From positions 1,798,001 through 1,862,000 of the forward strand of contig OZ251232.1 in assembly GCA_965240325.2 (NCBI GenBank): a stretch of 64,000 bases of DNA. Reading direction: 5' to 3'. The DNA comes from Rebecca billardiae RCC1528 (Eukaryota > Haptophyta). Below, one piece after another: positions 11,615 to 21,452 of this stretch. Under the pieces are notes generated by a model that saw only the letters and a program-made list of their open reading frames with translations, was not told the DNA's origin and did no database searches. The position numbers and the translations under genes were made by a program. Numbering within the stretch: position 1 is the stretch's first letter; every line of letters begins with the position of its first letter.

Positions 11615-13109
11615 CATCTGCTCACACAGCTGTGGCGCTGCCGTCTCCTTGCTGTCACGCGCAGAGCAAGTCGAGAAGTGTCTGGCGACCACCGATGCCA
11701 GTGCTGCGCCGACAGGTAGATGTCCACCACCCGGCCGCGCCCGTAGCATGGGCGATGGTGAGATGAGTGCAGCACAGCGCACAGCTACGAGCAAGGGTGA
11801 CGTGCGACGGTGTGGAGGCACGCGTGCTGGCGGCATGCTCCGAGCCCCGTGCTGCGTGCCCCCGGCTGCTTCTCGCCCTTGGTCGTCTCCTCGTCGATGC
11901 CCTCCTCCCCCGTACGCGTGAGCTCTGCGACGCCATCGGGCCAGCCCACCAGCGAACCGTGGGCGTGGCGCCCCGGCTGACGGCTGGCTGCCATCGCAAG
12001 CCACACACGCCTGCACTCGACAACTGGGCCGCCTGAGCCCTGTTGCCGCGTGCACGGCCACATTGTCAAGATCACTACGTACTGTTGAACCAAGTGTGCA
12101 CGTTAAATCTTACTACGTACTGTATCATAGTAAACTGTAGATCAGTACAGTACTTCCTTGCCATGGGACTTGAGCTCGGTGGGCGCCCACGCCCCACGCG
12201 GCGAGGGCGACGACGGGCGTACACGGGGCCTGCGGTGGCGGGAAGCGCGCGGACGCGGCCGAGAACATCACGGTCCGGACGCCTCTCGCCAGCCGCGGAC
12301 ACGCACCGCGCCTCCTCCTTGCAGTTGCACGCTGCTACTTCATCTCGGCCGCCACACGGTGGTTTTGCTGCCGACCGGCTCAAGTTCCACGGCTGGTCAC
12401 GATTGGGCGTGCGACCTCGCCACTGGTGCTTGCAAGAAGGTACACGAGTTGGTTGAACTCCCGCGCACCCGCTCTGCGCTCGTCGACGCCTTCTGACGGT
12501 GACTCGGGGTGCATGCGGGGCAGTGGAATGCAGTGGGTCCGGGCATTGACTCCCAGTCGTCCAGAGCGCAGGCCACGTAGCGCGGATGTGGTGCGCACAT
12601 GGCCCGGTAATGCGGTCGCGCCATGTCTGACTGGTCTGCCCAAGGCCTGCGGCACCGCGAAACGAGCGCTCGGGAGCGCGTGACGAGCGTGCCAGCCACG
12701 TCGAGGTGGGCCACTTCGCTGGGAAATGTGCCGAGGCTCAAGTTCCACCGAACGCTCCGTACACCAAAGCCCAAGCCCACCGAGGGCGTTGGTTGGTTGG
12801 TCCAACTATCAGCAGACCATCCGATTCCATCCAAGCGCAACAGCACTCGCCGCCGCCGGTGATGGGCGGTTGCCGGGGCGCGCGCCGTCAACGGGCGTCC
12901 GAGGCGCTGCGCACGCGTGCATGCCGGTAGCAGGTGCGGAGACGGCGACGACGAGCGAAGCGCGCGAGGTGGAGAGGGGCGCAGTAGCTTCCAACAGCAG
13001 CGCCACCGGGCGCGCCGCCGTCGCGCGCACCGCAGCGCCCGCAGCGCCTTTACGCCGTCGGTGCGCCCCAAGGCACCCCCATCAGCCATCACCGGTGTCC
13101 ACCAACGAT
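11615..13109. repeat. Right arm of near-identical inverted repeat
   Basis: Reverse complement of 4081-5584. It joins directly to the terminal block at 13110-13314, showing what the left arm looked like before its insertion. Confidence 0.9.
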
Positions 13110-13321
13110 CACTCAACAGACCAGGGCTCTGTCGAGAGGCCGCCAAGGTCCGACCGACTCAACAGAGCATTCTTCTGTCGAGTCCAGCTGGCCTCCAAGC
13201 TCAACTCAACAGAGCCTGGGCCCTGTTGTCGAGCCCACCCCCCCCCCTCGCCGATCGGCCAACTCAACAGAACATCCTTCTGTTGAGTTGGCCGAAAAGC
13301 GCCAAACCGGGTTGCAATGAC

Positions 13322-13812
13322 AGCGATCGATCGATGAAAGGGATATCCGATCCGATACTGCACGTTGACGGTAAATGGATATCAGTGAACTGCAACTACT
13401 CATTCTATATTATTTGACGACACAGGTATCATAAGGCCTCTATACCCCCATGGTGGTATTCATACTGCGCTTCTTCGTGAGAGTTGCGTTGAAGATTTGA
13501 GGGTGTCAGATTTCGATCTCCGAAAAAATCTGATGACGATGTTCTTCTCGTCGACCTGAGAATAGTCTGCCTTCGCACCTGTACTCTTGATGAGGTCTGC
13601 TTTTCCATATGGCGGGCCGTTTATACTATCATAGTATCATACATTCTCAAGACAATTGTCAATCAACGAGATCATCAAACATGTACTCTCTTTTAATACT
13701 CTCGTCTCAATATGTACTCAGTCGTCGTTCCTGCGCGAATCATGATATTGACGTAGTACTTTTGAAGGCGCCACGGCGCGGGTTCGAAGCGCCATCTAGC
13801 CAACTGAAGGAA
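13322..13812. other. Low-GC intergenic stretch with a short non-ATG frame
   Basis: Clearly lower in GC than its surroundings. A 55-codon frame at 13389-13556 (plus) contains mixed-composition sequence such as GIIRPLYPHGG and EDLRVSDFDLRKNLM but has no ATG near its start. It may be a remnant exon. Nothing else was recognised. Confidence 0.4.
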
Positions 13813-13818
13813 TATAAA
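13813..13818 (+). promoter_or_regulatory. Candidate TATA box of the secreted-protein gene
   Basis: TATAAA followed by a G-run, about 150 bp upstream of the ATG at 13966. The placement is plausible for a core promoter with a long leader, but this rests on the motif alone. Confidence 0.4.
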
Positions 13819-13965
13819 GGGGGGGCTACCGGCGCGTACTCAAGGTGGGTGCGCAGCCGCCCCGCCGCCGGGCCGGGACTTAAATTAATTTACATGGCCC
13901 GGCGTCGGGGCTGCCGAGCGCTTTGCAGTTCGCGATCGCCTGGCAAGCAGGCACGAGGAGGCGTG

Positions 13966-15828
13966 ATGATCAAGCGCACCACCATCGCCGGCGCGGCGTG
14001 CACGCTCGCTCTCGCAGCGATGGCGTGCGCGCTCGTCCTCGCGCTCGTCTCGAGCGGCCGCCCTGCGGCAATCGGTACGCCGCTGCCTGCTCCCCTCCCA
14101 CCACGGCCATGCACTCCGCGGCGCGGCGCGCGGCGTCAGCGCTGTCCGACCACCCGCCGCGCTCGCGCCGCGCCGTACGTCGTGCTGGCTCTGATACCGC
14201 GCTCGCGCGTGGCGCCGCGCCGCTGCGCGCAGGTGCCGACGCATCTGCCCCGGCCGTAACGCTGTACCCTGTTCATCCGGGGAACCACACCTGGGCGGAC
14301 GAGCACCACCCCGTCACCGATCCCGAGGCCGGATGGATCCCACCAAACATCACGGATGATCCTCCCCCTGAGAACGCCCTTCACCTGGAGAAGGCATCGC
14401 GCAATCTGGAGAAAGGCTACCACAATACCGGTGGTACGAGCGCGCACGTGCGCGGCCCGAGCCCCCGCACGCGTCCGGGGCCACGAGGCCGTGCGCTCGC
14501 TCAGTCGCTCGGTGCGCTGCAGTGGCCAATCGCCTGCGCTCTGCGAGTCTGACGCGCGCAAGCGGCCCGCTCGCCCACCGTGCGTGCCGCGCGCAGCATG
14601 GGAATACTGCTGCCACAAGGACCACCACGCCCAGGGCATTCTCGACCCGTCAAAGACTTACGAGATCTGGTTCGGCGTGCGCTTCGAGACCGCCACTACT
14701 GAGATTCGTGAGGACATGCCGAGTACGTTCATCACGGTCGCTGGGTCGACGGACGTCTGGTGCACGCACGATGTCTTCAAGATCAATGACCTCGCGCCCG
14801 GCCACAACAAGATCTGCAAGTACCGGGTGGTCCCGCCGAGGGGCTTGGCCGAGAGCTGGGTGATCGCACAATCCCCCAACAACGACGCCTACGACTACCG
14901 CGGCTACTGGCGAGCGTATGGTCAAATCTACGAGGTCAAGATCGGGCCGCAGGGTGGGCCGTACACCTACAACGTATGCGCTGCTCCGCGCGCGCGCCCA
15001 AGCGAGCTGTAGCTGTGGCGCACCCGCGCTGCATTCGGCGCGTGCGCACGGCGCCTGCGCCGCCCGGCAGCCGCCGCCGCCGCCCGCAATGCTCCTCACA
15101 CGTGCGCGCCACTACACGCGCCCTCGCGGCCGCCGCCGCCATCGCGCGCGCAGTTCGTCGGTGCGCCGACGGGCGCGGTCAACCCGGAGTATGGCTACGA
15201 TGTGACTGGGGCCTGGTGGGCGTGTACGAAGAACTTCCTGCAGGACATGGCCCACCACATGAGCGCCTATGAGTTCTGCAGTGGCTACCGCGCGGCACCG
15301 TGGAGCAAGCTGCACTTCCACCCGTGCCGCGGGGATGCCTGCCTCGTGCAGCCTGACGTCAAGAAGTGGGTGATGGCTATCCAGGGCGTGTCCAACTCGA
15401 ACTATTACGCCGGTGAGTACATCGTCTACCGTGTCATGATGGGCCCCTACGCTCCGTGCGAGCCCCACGGACCCAATGGCTACCAGTTCATGCTCGACCA
15501 CCAGGCCAACTTCCCGAGCTGGGTACAGTCGTACCGCTGCGCCTGGGCGCCGATCGTGGAGAAGACCGATTGCCAGCTTTACTGCGACCATACTGGGTGC
15601 AACGATGGCGCCTGGATGCAGTGTCTGGAGAACGAGCTCATTGAGTTCCAGCGAGGCCTGCAGCACCAACTCCAGATTTGGAAGGATATGGCAGACGACC
15701 TGCAGCGCGCCTTCTACTCTGAGAACCCCATCATCCAGGGCGGCTTCCAGCTGTACGACTACGCCAGTGGCTTTATTTCTGACATGGTGGACTGGTTTCC
15801 CAATGCCTTTTCCTTCCTCGGCTTCTAG
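13966..15828 (+). CDS. Secreted Trp/Cys-rich glycoprotein-like protein of unknown family (4 exons)
   Basis: Exons inferred at 13966-14074, 14233-14433, 14597-14973 and 15154-15828. All three introns are GT-AG with CGCAG acceptors and matched phases (1, 1, 0), giving 453 residues. Residues about 8-30 are a hydrophobic signal peptide or anchor after the start MIKRTTIAG. N-glycosylation sequons follow at N54 (NHT) and N75 (NIT). The mature part has paired and spaced cysteines (WEYCCHKDHH, CDHTGCNDG) and many Trp and Tyr. A helical stretch lies near the C-terminus (about 375-410), and the protein ends FSFLGF. I recognise no domain and propose no function beyond secretion or membrane anchoring. 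It stands alone between repeats, transcribed away from the palindrome. Exon structure is from phase logic, without transcript support. Confidence 0.75.
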
Positions 15829-17198
15829 AGCGCCGTGGCGACCAACTACTGTCCACGGATGAGCACCAACCGCATGAGTGAATGATGGCATGCGCGCTGT
15901 GGCACAGTGCCAAATCCCATCTCCCACAAGTGCCTGAACGAGTCCTCTGCAACCGCAAGGCCAACTACTGCACCGTCCACCACTTGCTCGGAACCCAGTC
16001 CACAACGGTAAGGCCAAGTACTACTAACTACCACATCATCCGATCCGCACGGGCTGCTGACGACAAGTAGGCGACTCCCTTGACGACACCAACATGCGCA
16101 CCCGTCTTTGACAGTTTGGTACGACCTACTTCCTGCCGGCCTGACGACTGTCCGCCTGTCGACAACATCCACTCCAGCTGGCGACCATAAGCGCCAACGT
16201 GCTCACAGACCACGATTCACTGCCTCAAGCTTCGACCAGTACGACGACAGACCGCGAATCATGAGCTGAGAGCTGCGCCCGCTCGTGCCTGTGTCTATTT
16301 TAAACGAAAGTATATATATATATTCATATAATTATAAGATAGATATATATATATAGATCGATATATGCATGCAATAGATGATGAATTATAGCATGTATCA
16401 TCATCAGACGGCCGGCCAAGTTACAGCAGGTGGATACGGGCTAACTGGACACAGGGGCTATCTGGACACTCAGCGGGCGGCGGGCCTCGTGGCGAGGGCT
16501 CGTGGGCGAACGAGCACGAGCGCCCACTGGCGGGTGGCCACGACGGCGCACGATGTTCGTTGAACTCACCTGGTCGTGAGACGTCGTCTGCGCACGCGCC
16601 AGGTCGCGCTTCTCGCCGCCTTCGCCTTGTTTCGTGAGTCCCGCGCACAACGGCGAACGCCAGCGTAGTTCAAGCCGCAAGGCGCGTGCGCGGACTCAGG
16701 AAGGGCGGACTCCGAGGCAAGGCGCGGTTGCGCTGGCGTGGGTAGGTCTCAGAGCAACCGTCCGAGCCGCTGCACACGCTTTTTCTCCGCGCGCGCGTCT
16801 CTGAGCTCGATTCCCATGCCTCAGCCATCAGTGCCAGGGGCTAATTGGACAGTGCCATTGCGGCCGCCACGCGCGGAGACGGGCCCGCAGCGCAGAAAGC
16901 GCGCCTGCGGCGGAACTCCAGGGACCCCCTGAAGTCCGTCCCTGGCGCCCCTTCGACCCCCATGCTCCCAGGGAGGCCTCCGCGTGAGTTGGGTCGGCCA
17001 CTGTCCAGATCACCCGTACGTAACCCGTACTCCACCTGTAATCATAATATATATATATATATATATATAGACGTACTAATAGAGAGTCAATAATTAAAGA
17101 CGACGACCCTGCTGCTTCTTATTATTATATAATGCGTCTTATTCGGTCTTATTTATTAAATTGTGACACCGGATGCTGATGGCAACGCTAGATATTCG
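15829..17198. other. Intergenic with (TA)n tracts
   Basis: Holds the 3' side of the secreted-protein gene, AT-rich (TA)n stretches at about 16310-16372 and 17045-17069, and unremarkable GC-rich sequence between them. No supported gene. Confidence 0.5.
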
Positions 17199-20100
17199 TC
17201 AAGCGGCAGACGATGATGCGCTGCTGATGATGAGCAGCAGCATCGTCGTGGCGTTGCCTGCTGTCTGTGACGAGCGGGCCATCGTCAGCTGTTCGGCAGC
17301 AGCGCAGCAGGCGGCGGCAGAGGCATCGACGCGGCTGCTGGCTAAGGTGTCCACTCCTTTGGGCTTGTCGTCCGGCGACTGCGGCTGTGGGCAATATCGC
17401 CGCCAATGCGCTGGGCTCGCCGCCGCGTCCTCGGAGAGCGGCTCGAGCACGCGCAGCTCGTGCGTGGCGTGCCCGTACCCGCCCGCGTGCGCCTCGACGG
17501 CCAACGCAAAGACGCCCGCCGTCACCACGCTCGACCGCTGCCCCGCGCGCGCGCGCTGTTGCCACCCCGCGCCGGCAGCGCCCGCGCCAAGCAGCGAGCC
17601 GATGCCCTCGCTCGAGCGCGCCTGCTGCAGGTCGCCCAGCAGGCCCGCGATGACGCGCACGCCGCACTGCGCCGCGTACTGCACCGCTCGAGCGTCGGCG
17701 GGCGCGTGCGTCAGCCTGTGCACCACGAGCACGTGCGGCTGGTGCGCGCTCAGCGCGGCGGTCAGCACGCTCGGCTGCGCGTCGAGCGAGGCTGGCCGCG
17801 CCACCCGCGCGCGGCCGATGCCGCCGTGCGCGTTGAGGCTGCTGCTGCCCGCGAGCTCGCCCACCGAGTCGATGACGAGCACGCGCTGCTCCGCCGACAG
17901 CTCGCGCGCCGCGTCTCGCAGCAGGTCGGCCGCCGCCGCGAGCGGCGCGCCGCGCGGTGAGAGCACGAGGATCGATGGCGCGTCCGCGCGGTGCAGCAGG
18001 TCATGGATCAAGCCGGCGCTGCCGCGCACGCAGTGGCCGGGGCGGATGGTGAGACCCAGGCACACGCTCGGGTCGTGCGGCGCGCGCAGCTGGCCCACGC
18101 AGTGCGGATAGCCGCCGCCGCCGCCGAGCGTGCCCGCGCCGGGCGCCGCGTGCGCAGGCGCGGCGCGCGCCACGCCGCCGCCGCTCGCTTCCAGCGCCGC
18201 GACGATGGCGGCGAGCTCGTCCGCCATCAGCGGCGGCTTCTCGTCGTGCGCGACGGGCGTGCTCGAGCCGAGCGCGCCCGCGTCGCCTGCGTCGGTCGAG
18301 ACGCGCTCGTCGTCCGCCCAGAAGCAGGGCGCCGTGCCCACGTCCAGCTCGACCAGGGTGACGACGCGCGGCGCGGCGCGCGCGCTGCCGCGCTGCCACC
18401 ACGGGCCGTCTCGCGCCGCGCGGACGCACGCCTGCTTGAGCTGCGCGCGCAGGAGAGGCGGCATGAGCTGCGCAAGCGCCGCCATGTCGGCTGGCCGATG
18501 CTCGAGCGCCGCATGCACCATCTCCGCAGGCCGAGTGCGCCGCAGCAGCTCGGGGCTGGCGAGCGCGCACGCGCGGCCCTTGTCAAAGCACGCGGGGCGC
18601 GCGCCCTGGTGCCGGATGCCCTCGGCCATGCGCTCGCCCGTGGCGGCGATCAGCGTGGCCAGGCGCTCGGCCGAGCCGTCGCGTTGCTCGCTCGCCATGC
18701 GCACGAGGCGCGTGCCACAGCGCAAGAGCTGCCGCGCGCGCTCCGTGCATCGCGCGACGACGCTGCTCGGGAGCGGGCGCGCGCCGGGCTGCCCGAGCCC
18801 GCCGGACGCCGCGCCGCCGGCCGCGGCGTGCGCCGTGGCCGGGCCGAAGGGCGAGAACGCCATCAGATGGTCGGCGTGGCGCGCTTGGTGCGGCGACGAG
18901 GGCGGCAGCTCGTCGCCCAGCAGCCGCGAGACCCCGTCGAGCGTCGGCGGCGCCTCGCCCAGCAGCAGCTCCGCCGCCAGCTGCACGTCGAGGGCGCGGC
19001 CGATGCACACGCCGCCGTGCGCCGAGAGCGCGTGCGCCTGCGAGTGCGCGCCGTGCATCAGCTTCACGTCGTGCGCGCCCACAAGCGCGGGCCACAGCTT
19101 CCTGAAGGCGTTCTCGGCGCCGAGCGTGAGCACGTCGACGATGTACGCGCCGTGCTGCGTCGCGAGCAGCACGAGCTCGACGGCGCTGCTCGTCGCGCTC
19201 AGCTCGAGCGCGAGCCAGCCGCCAGGCCCGGCGCCGCCCGAGCCGCCGGCCAGCAGCGGGTCGGCGGCAATGGCTGCCTCGAGCGCCTCGGCCGTGTCGA
19301 GGAGCCATGCGGGGTGTGCCGACTCGGCGTACGTCGCCGAACCCGCCGCGTGCCCGTCCGCCTCCACACCAAACGGTAGTGGCAGGGACGGCGGTGGCGG
19401 TGGGCGCGCCGCTGCTCCTGGCGGTCGCTCGGGTGCCACGGCCACGGGCGGTGCGGCCGGCTGCGGAGCGAGTGGCGGCGGCGGAGGCCGTGTCGCTCCG
19501 GCTTGCTGCGAAGGCTGCGGGGGCGACGGTGGCGGCGCCGGTGCTTGCGGCCCCGGCTGCAGCGTGGGCATTGGCTGCAGTGTCGGCTGCGGCGTCGGCT
19601 GCAGCGGCGGCTGTGGCTGCGACGTTGGCTGCAGCGGCGGCTGTGGCTGTGTCGGCGGCTGTGTCGGCGGCTGCGTCGGCGGCTGTGGCTGTGTCGGCGG
19701 CTGTGGCTGTGGCTGCGGCGTCGGCTGTGGCTGCGGCGTCGACTGCGGCTGCGATGCCAACAGGGGCCACAGCTGCGACCAGTCCTCCGGTAGCTGCGCT
19801 CCCTTCAGCCGAAGGCGCATCTCCCCGGGGTTGGGCGCCTGCGGGTCCGGCTCCACCACCCAGTCGGCCTGCGCGGCCGCCAGCTGCAGGATCGCCCTCA
19901 GCTTGCCCTTCGCCAGCGGCGCCATCTCGGGCCGTGAGCGGTCAGCCCGGTGCACCAGCGAGCGCACGTCCCACCCGGCAGGACCGTAGGTCTCCGGGAA
20001 GGTGCTCGCCAAGCGCTGCTGCAGCACGCGCATCGGGCAGGTGCCGCCGTGCGCGAGCAGGCACGTCGACACATCTGCGCTGAAGCGCGCCCCGGCGACT

Positions 20101-21272
20101 GGATCGAGGCGCAGTGACGCTGAGCTGCTCTGCGCAGGCCGAGGTGCCTCGGGCGCGAGCACGCCGGCGGGGGGAGCAGGTGGCGCGCTCCCACCGCCGC
20201 GCAGATCCGACCTCAGCTGCGCGGGCCCACCCACCTTGGCCCGGATCTCCGCCAAGTGCCATCTCAGCCTCGTCTTGCCCTCCTCGTCCACGCCCTCGTA
20301 CCGCGTGAAGCCGTGCCGGAGGAAGCCGTAGAGCAGCTCGCCCGGGCTCTTGTGCAGCGGCGGCGAGCAGCTCGAGCGGAGGCTGCGCAGCTCGGCACTC
20401 GCGTCCTCCTTTGTCGCCGGCCAGCACGACCGCGGCTGCAGGCCGAACACGCCCGCAAGGAGCCGGAGCGCGCGGAGCATATCGTCGTCGTCGACGCTGC
20501 CTGCTCGCGCGGGGACGAGCCGCGCGTGCGCCCCCCTACCGGAGCTGGAGCCGTCCTCGAGGACCTCGAAGCGATCGGGATGCGCGCGCAGAAGCTGCTT
20601 CAGCTTGGTCTGCAGAGGAGCCGCGGGGCGCACGCTCGCGCCGATCTCCCTCAGGTGTGGCGCCGGACGCCCGTCGCGCGCCTCGCTTGCGAGGAAGTCC
20701 TCGACGTCATTGAGGAACTTCGCCTCGACGGCCTCGTACGACTGTGCCAGCAGCACGCGAAGCGCGCGCCCGGACCCGAACGGGATCAGCTCGAAGCGGT
20801 CCGGGTACGAGAGGAGCAGCTGCTTCAGCTTGCAGCGCAGCGGACCCGAGGCGCGCACGTGCAAGCCGATCTCGCTGAGGAGCGGCGCTGGGCGCCCGTC
20901 CTCAAGTTCCTTCCAGACAAAGTTCTCGACGTCGTCCACAAACTGCTCCTCGACATCATCGACAAACGTCTGCGCGACAGCCGCAGCGGGAGTATCCTCC
21001 TGACAGCTGCTCTCGCTGCGGCTTTCGAGCATCGAGAGCAGCTCGTCAAGCTCCTTCGCTGCAGCTGTCGACTTCTCTGGCTTTGGCTTGTTCGATGCAC
21101 GAGTTGTCCGCGCGCGCTGCGGCGAGGTCGTCTCGGGAGGAGGCGGTGCCGCGGATGAGACGTCGTGTCGCCCAACGTGCTGCACTCGAAGGACCACCTG
21201 CACTCGCCCACCGGTGACCACGTTCAATCCGAGGAAGGTCATGACCCGAGCACCGTCATGGTCGTCGGCCAT
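17199..21272 (-). CDS. LOTUS-like / EXD-type exonuclease-like / SpoIIIAA-Ycf45-like fusion protein (double pseudoenzyme), intact copy
   Basis: A single uninterrupted frame of 1,357 residues. Residues about 107-172 and 184-250 are two similar winged-helix units reading like LOTUS/OST-HTH domains (LKQLLLSYPDRFEL; LKQLLRAHPDRFEV). A third conserved block spans about 265-335 and another about 395-485. A Pro/Gln linker runs at about 505-580. Residues about 651-785 match the RNase D/EXD1 3'-5' exonuclease fold (AWLLDTAEALEAAI, KLMHGAHSQAHAL, ALDVQLAAELLLGE), but the DxE motif reads ALE and the second-site Asp is Ala. Residues about 1066-1211 match the SpoIIIAA/Ycf45 P-loop family (RGSAGLIHDLL, RVLVIDSVGELAG, GIGRARVARP). 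The Walker A position reads SPRGAPLAA and Walker B VLVVHRL, so the nucleotide-binding residues are gone. By family analogy the protein may be a non-catalytic RNA-binding scaffold; that is inference. A divergent paralogue starts about 180 bp away. Confidence 0.75.
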   Translation of the reverse strand: MADDHDGARVMTFLGLNVVTGGRVQVVLRVQHVGRHDVSSAAPPPPETTSPQRARTTRASNKPKPEKSTAAAKELDELLSMLESRSESSCQEDTPAAAVAQTFVDDVEEQFVDDVENFVWKELEDGRPAPLLSEIGLHVRASGPLRCKLKQLLLSYPDRFELIPFGSGRALRVLLAQSYEAVEAKFLNDVEDFLASEARDGRPAPHLREIGASVRPAAPLQTKLKQLLRAHPDRFEVLEDGSSSGRGAHARLVPARAGSVDDDDMLRALRLLAGVFGLQPRSCWPATKEDASAELRSLRSSCSPPLHKSPGELLYGFLRHGFTRYEGVDEEGKTRLRWHLAEIRAKVGGPAQLRSDLRGGGSAPPAPPAGVLAPEAPRPAQSSSASLRLDPVAGARFSADVSTCLLAHGGTCPMRVLQQRLASTFPETYGPAGWDVRSLVHRADRSRPEMAPLAKGKLRAILQLAAAQADWVVEPDPQAPNPGEMRLRLKGAQLPEDWSQLWPLLASQPQSTPQPQPTPQPQPQPPTQPQPPTQPPTQPPTQPQPPLQPTSQPQPPLQPTPQPTLQPMPTLQPGPQAPAPPPSPPQPSQQAGATRPPPPPLAPQPAAPPVAVAPERPPGAAARPPPPPSLPLPFGVEADGHAAGSATYAESAHPAWLLDTAEALEAAIAADPLLAGGSGGAGPGGWLALELSATSSAVELVLLATQHGAYIVDVLTLGAENAFRKLWPALVGAHDVKLMHGAHSQAHALSAHGGVCIGRALDVQLAAELLLGEAPPTLDGVSRLLGDELPPSSPHQARHADHLMAFSPFGPATAHAAAGGAASGGLGQPGARPLPSSVVARCTERARQLLRCGTRLVRMASEQRDGSAERLATLIAATGERMAEGIRHQGARPACFDKGRACALASPELLRRTRPAEMVHAALEHRPADMAALAQLMPPLLRAQLKQACVRAARDGPWWQRGSARAAPRVVTLVELDVGTAPCFWADDERVSTDAGDAGALGSSTPVAHDEKPPLMADELAAIVAALEASGGGVARAAPAHAAPGAGTLGGGGGYPHCVGQLRAPHDPSVCLGLTIRPGHCVRGSAGLIHDLLHRADAPSILVLSPRGAPLAAAADLLRDAARELSAEQRVLVIDSVGELAGSSSLNAHGGIGRARVARPASLDAQPSVLTAALSAHQPHVLVVHRLTHAPADARAVQYAAQCGVRVIAGLLGDLQQARSSEGIGSLLGAGAAGAGWQQRARAGQRSSVVTAGVFALAVEAHAGGYGHATHELRVLEPLSEDAAASPAHWRRYCPQPQSPDDKPKGVDTLASSRVDASAAACCAAAEQLTMARSSQTAGNATTMLLLIISSASSSAA

Positions 21273-21452
21273 CGTCGGTTCGACTTTCGTGTCGGTTCTG
21301 ATTCAAGTTCAAAAAGTCGTCGCCTCGTCGGCCTTTCGTTCGATGTCCGGCTGATGACAGATGTCCGGTCGAGAGCTCGGGCAGCGTGTTGAGCACGCCA
21401 ACGGCGACATTGATTGAGATCGCTCCCGACCGGCCGCAGGCACGACCGACCG
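21273..21452. promoter_or_regulatory. Divergent promoter region between the paralogues
   Basis: A short gap between the two divergently transcribed homologous genes; it must hold both promoters. No TATA box is evident. Similarity between the two predicted N-termini (GGRVQVVLRV versus GGRVHVSLCV) supports both starts lying near here. Confidence 0.4.

Larger units (their letters stand above)
2683..13314. mobile_element. 10.6-kb palindromic element with terminal inverted repeats
   Basis: The left end CAATACGGTTTGGCGC and the reverse complement of the right end CAACCCGGTTTGGCGC match, and the match continues inward through a subterminal CCAACTCAACAGAA/TTCTGTTGAGTTGG palindrome. The direct repeat CAATGAC sits immediately outside both ends (2676-2682 and 13315-13321), as expected of a target-site duplication. 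Inside the ends come a near-identical inverted block of about 1.5 kb, a more diverged block, and oppositely oriented halves of a 214-bp satellite around a central spacer. No transposase was recognised, so class and autonomy are unknown. The 7-bp duplication is short and could be fortuitous. A large segmental inverted duplication is the alternative. Confidence 0.65.

Noticed and set aside
13776-13795. GGTTCGAA motif resembling a tRNA T-arm
   Set aside because: No matching D-arm, anticodon arm or acceptor stem could be folded around it.
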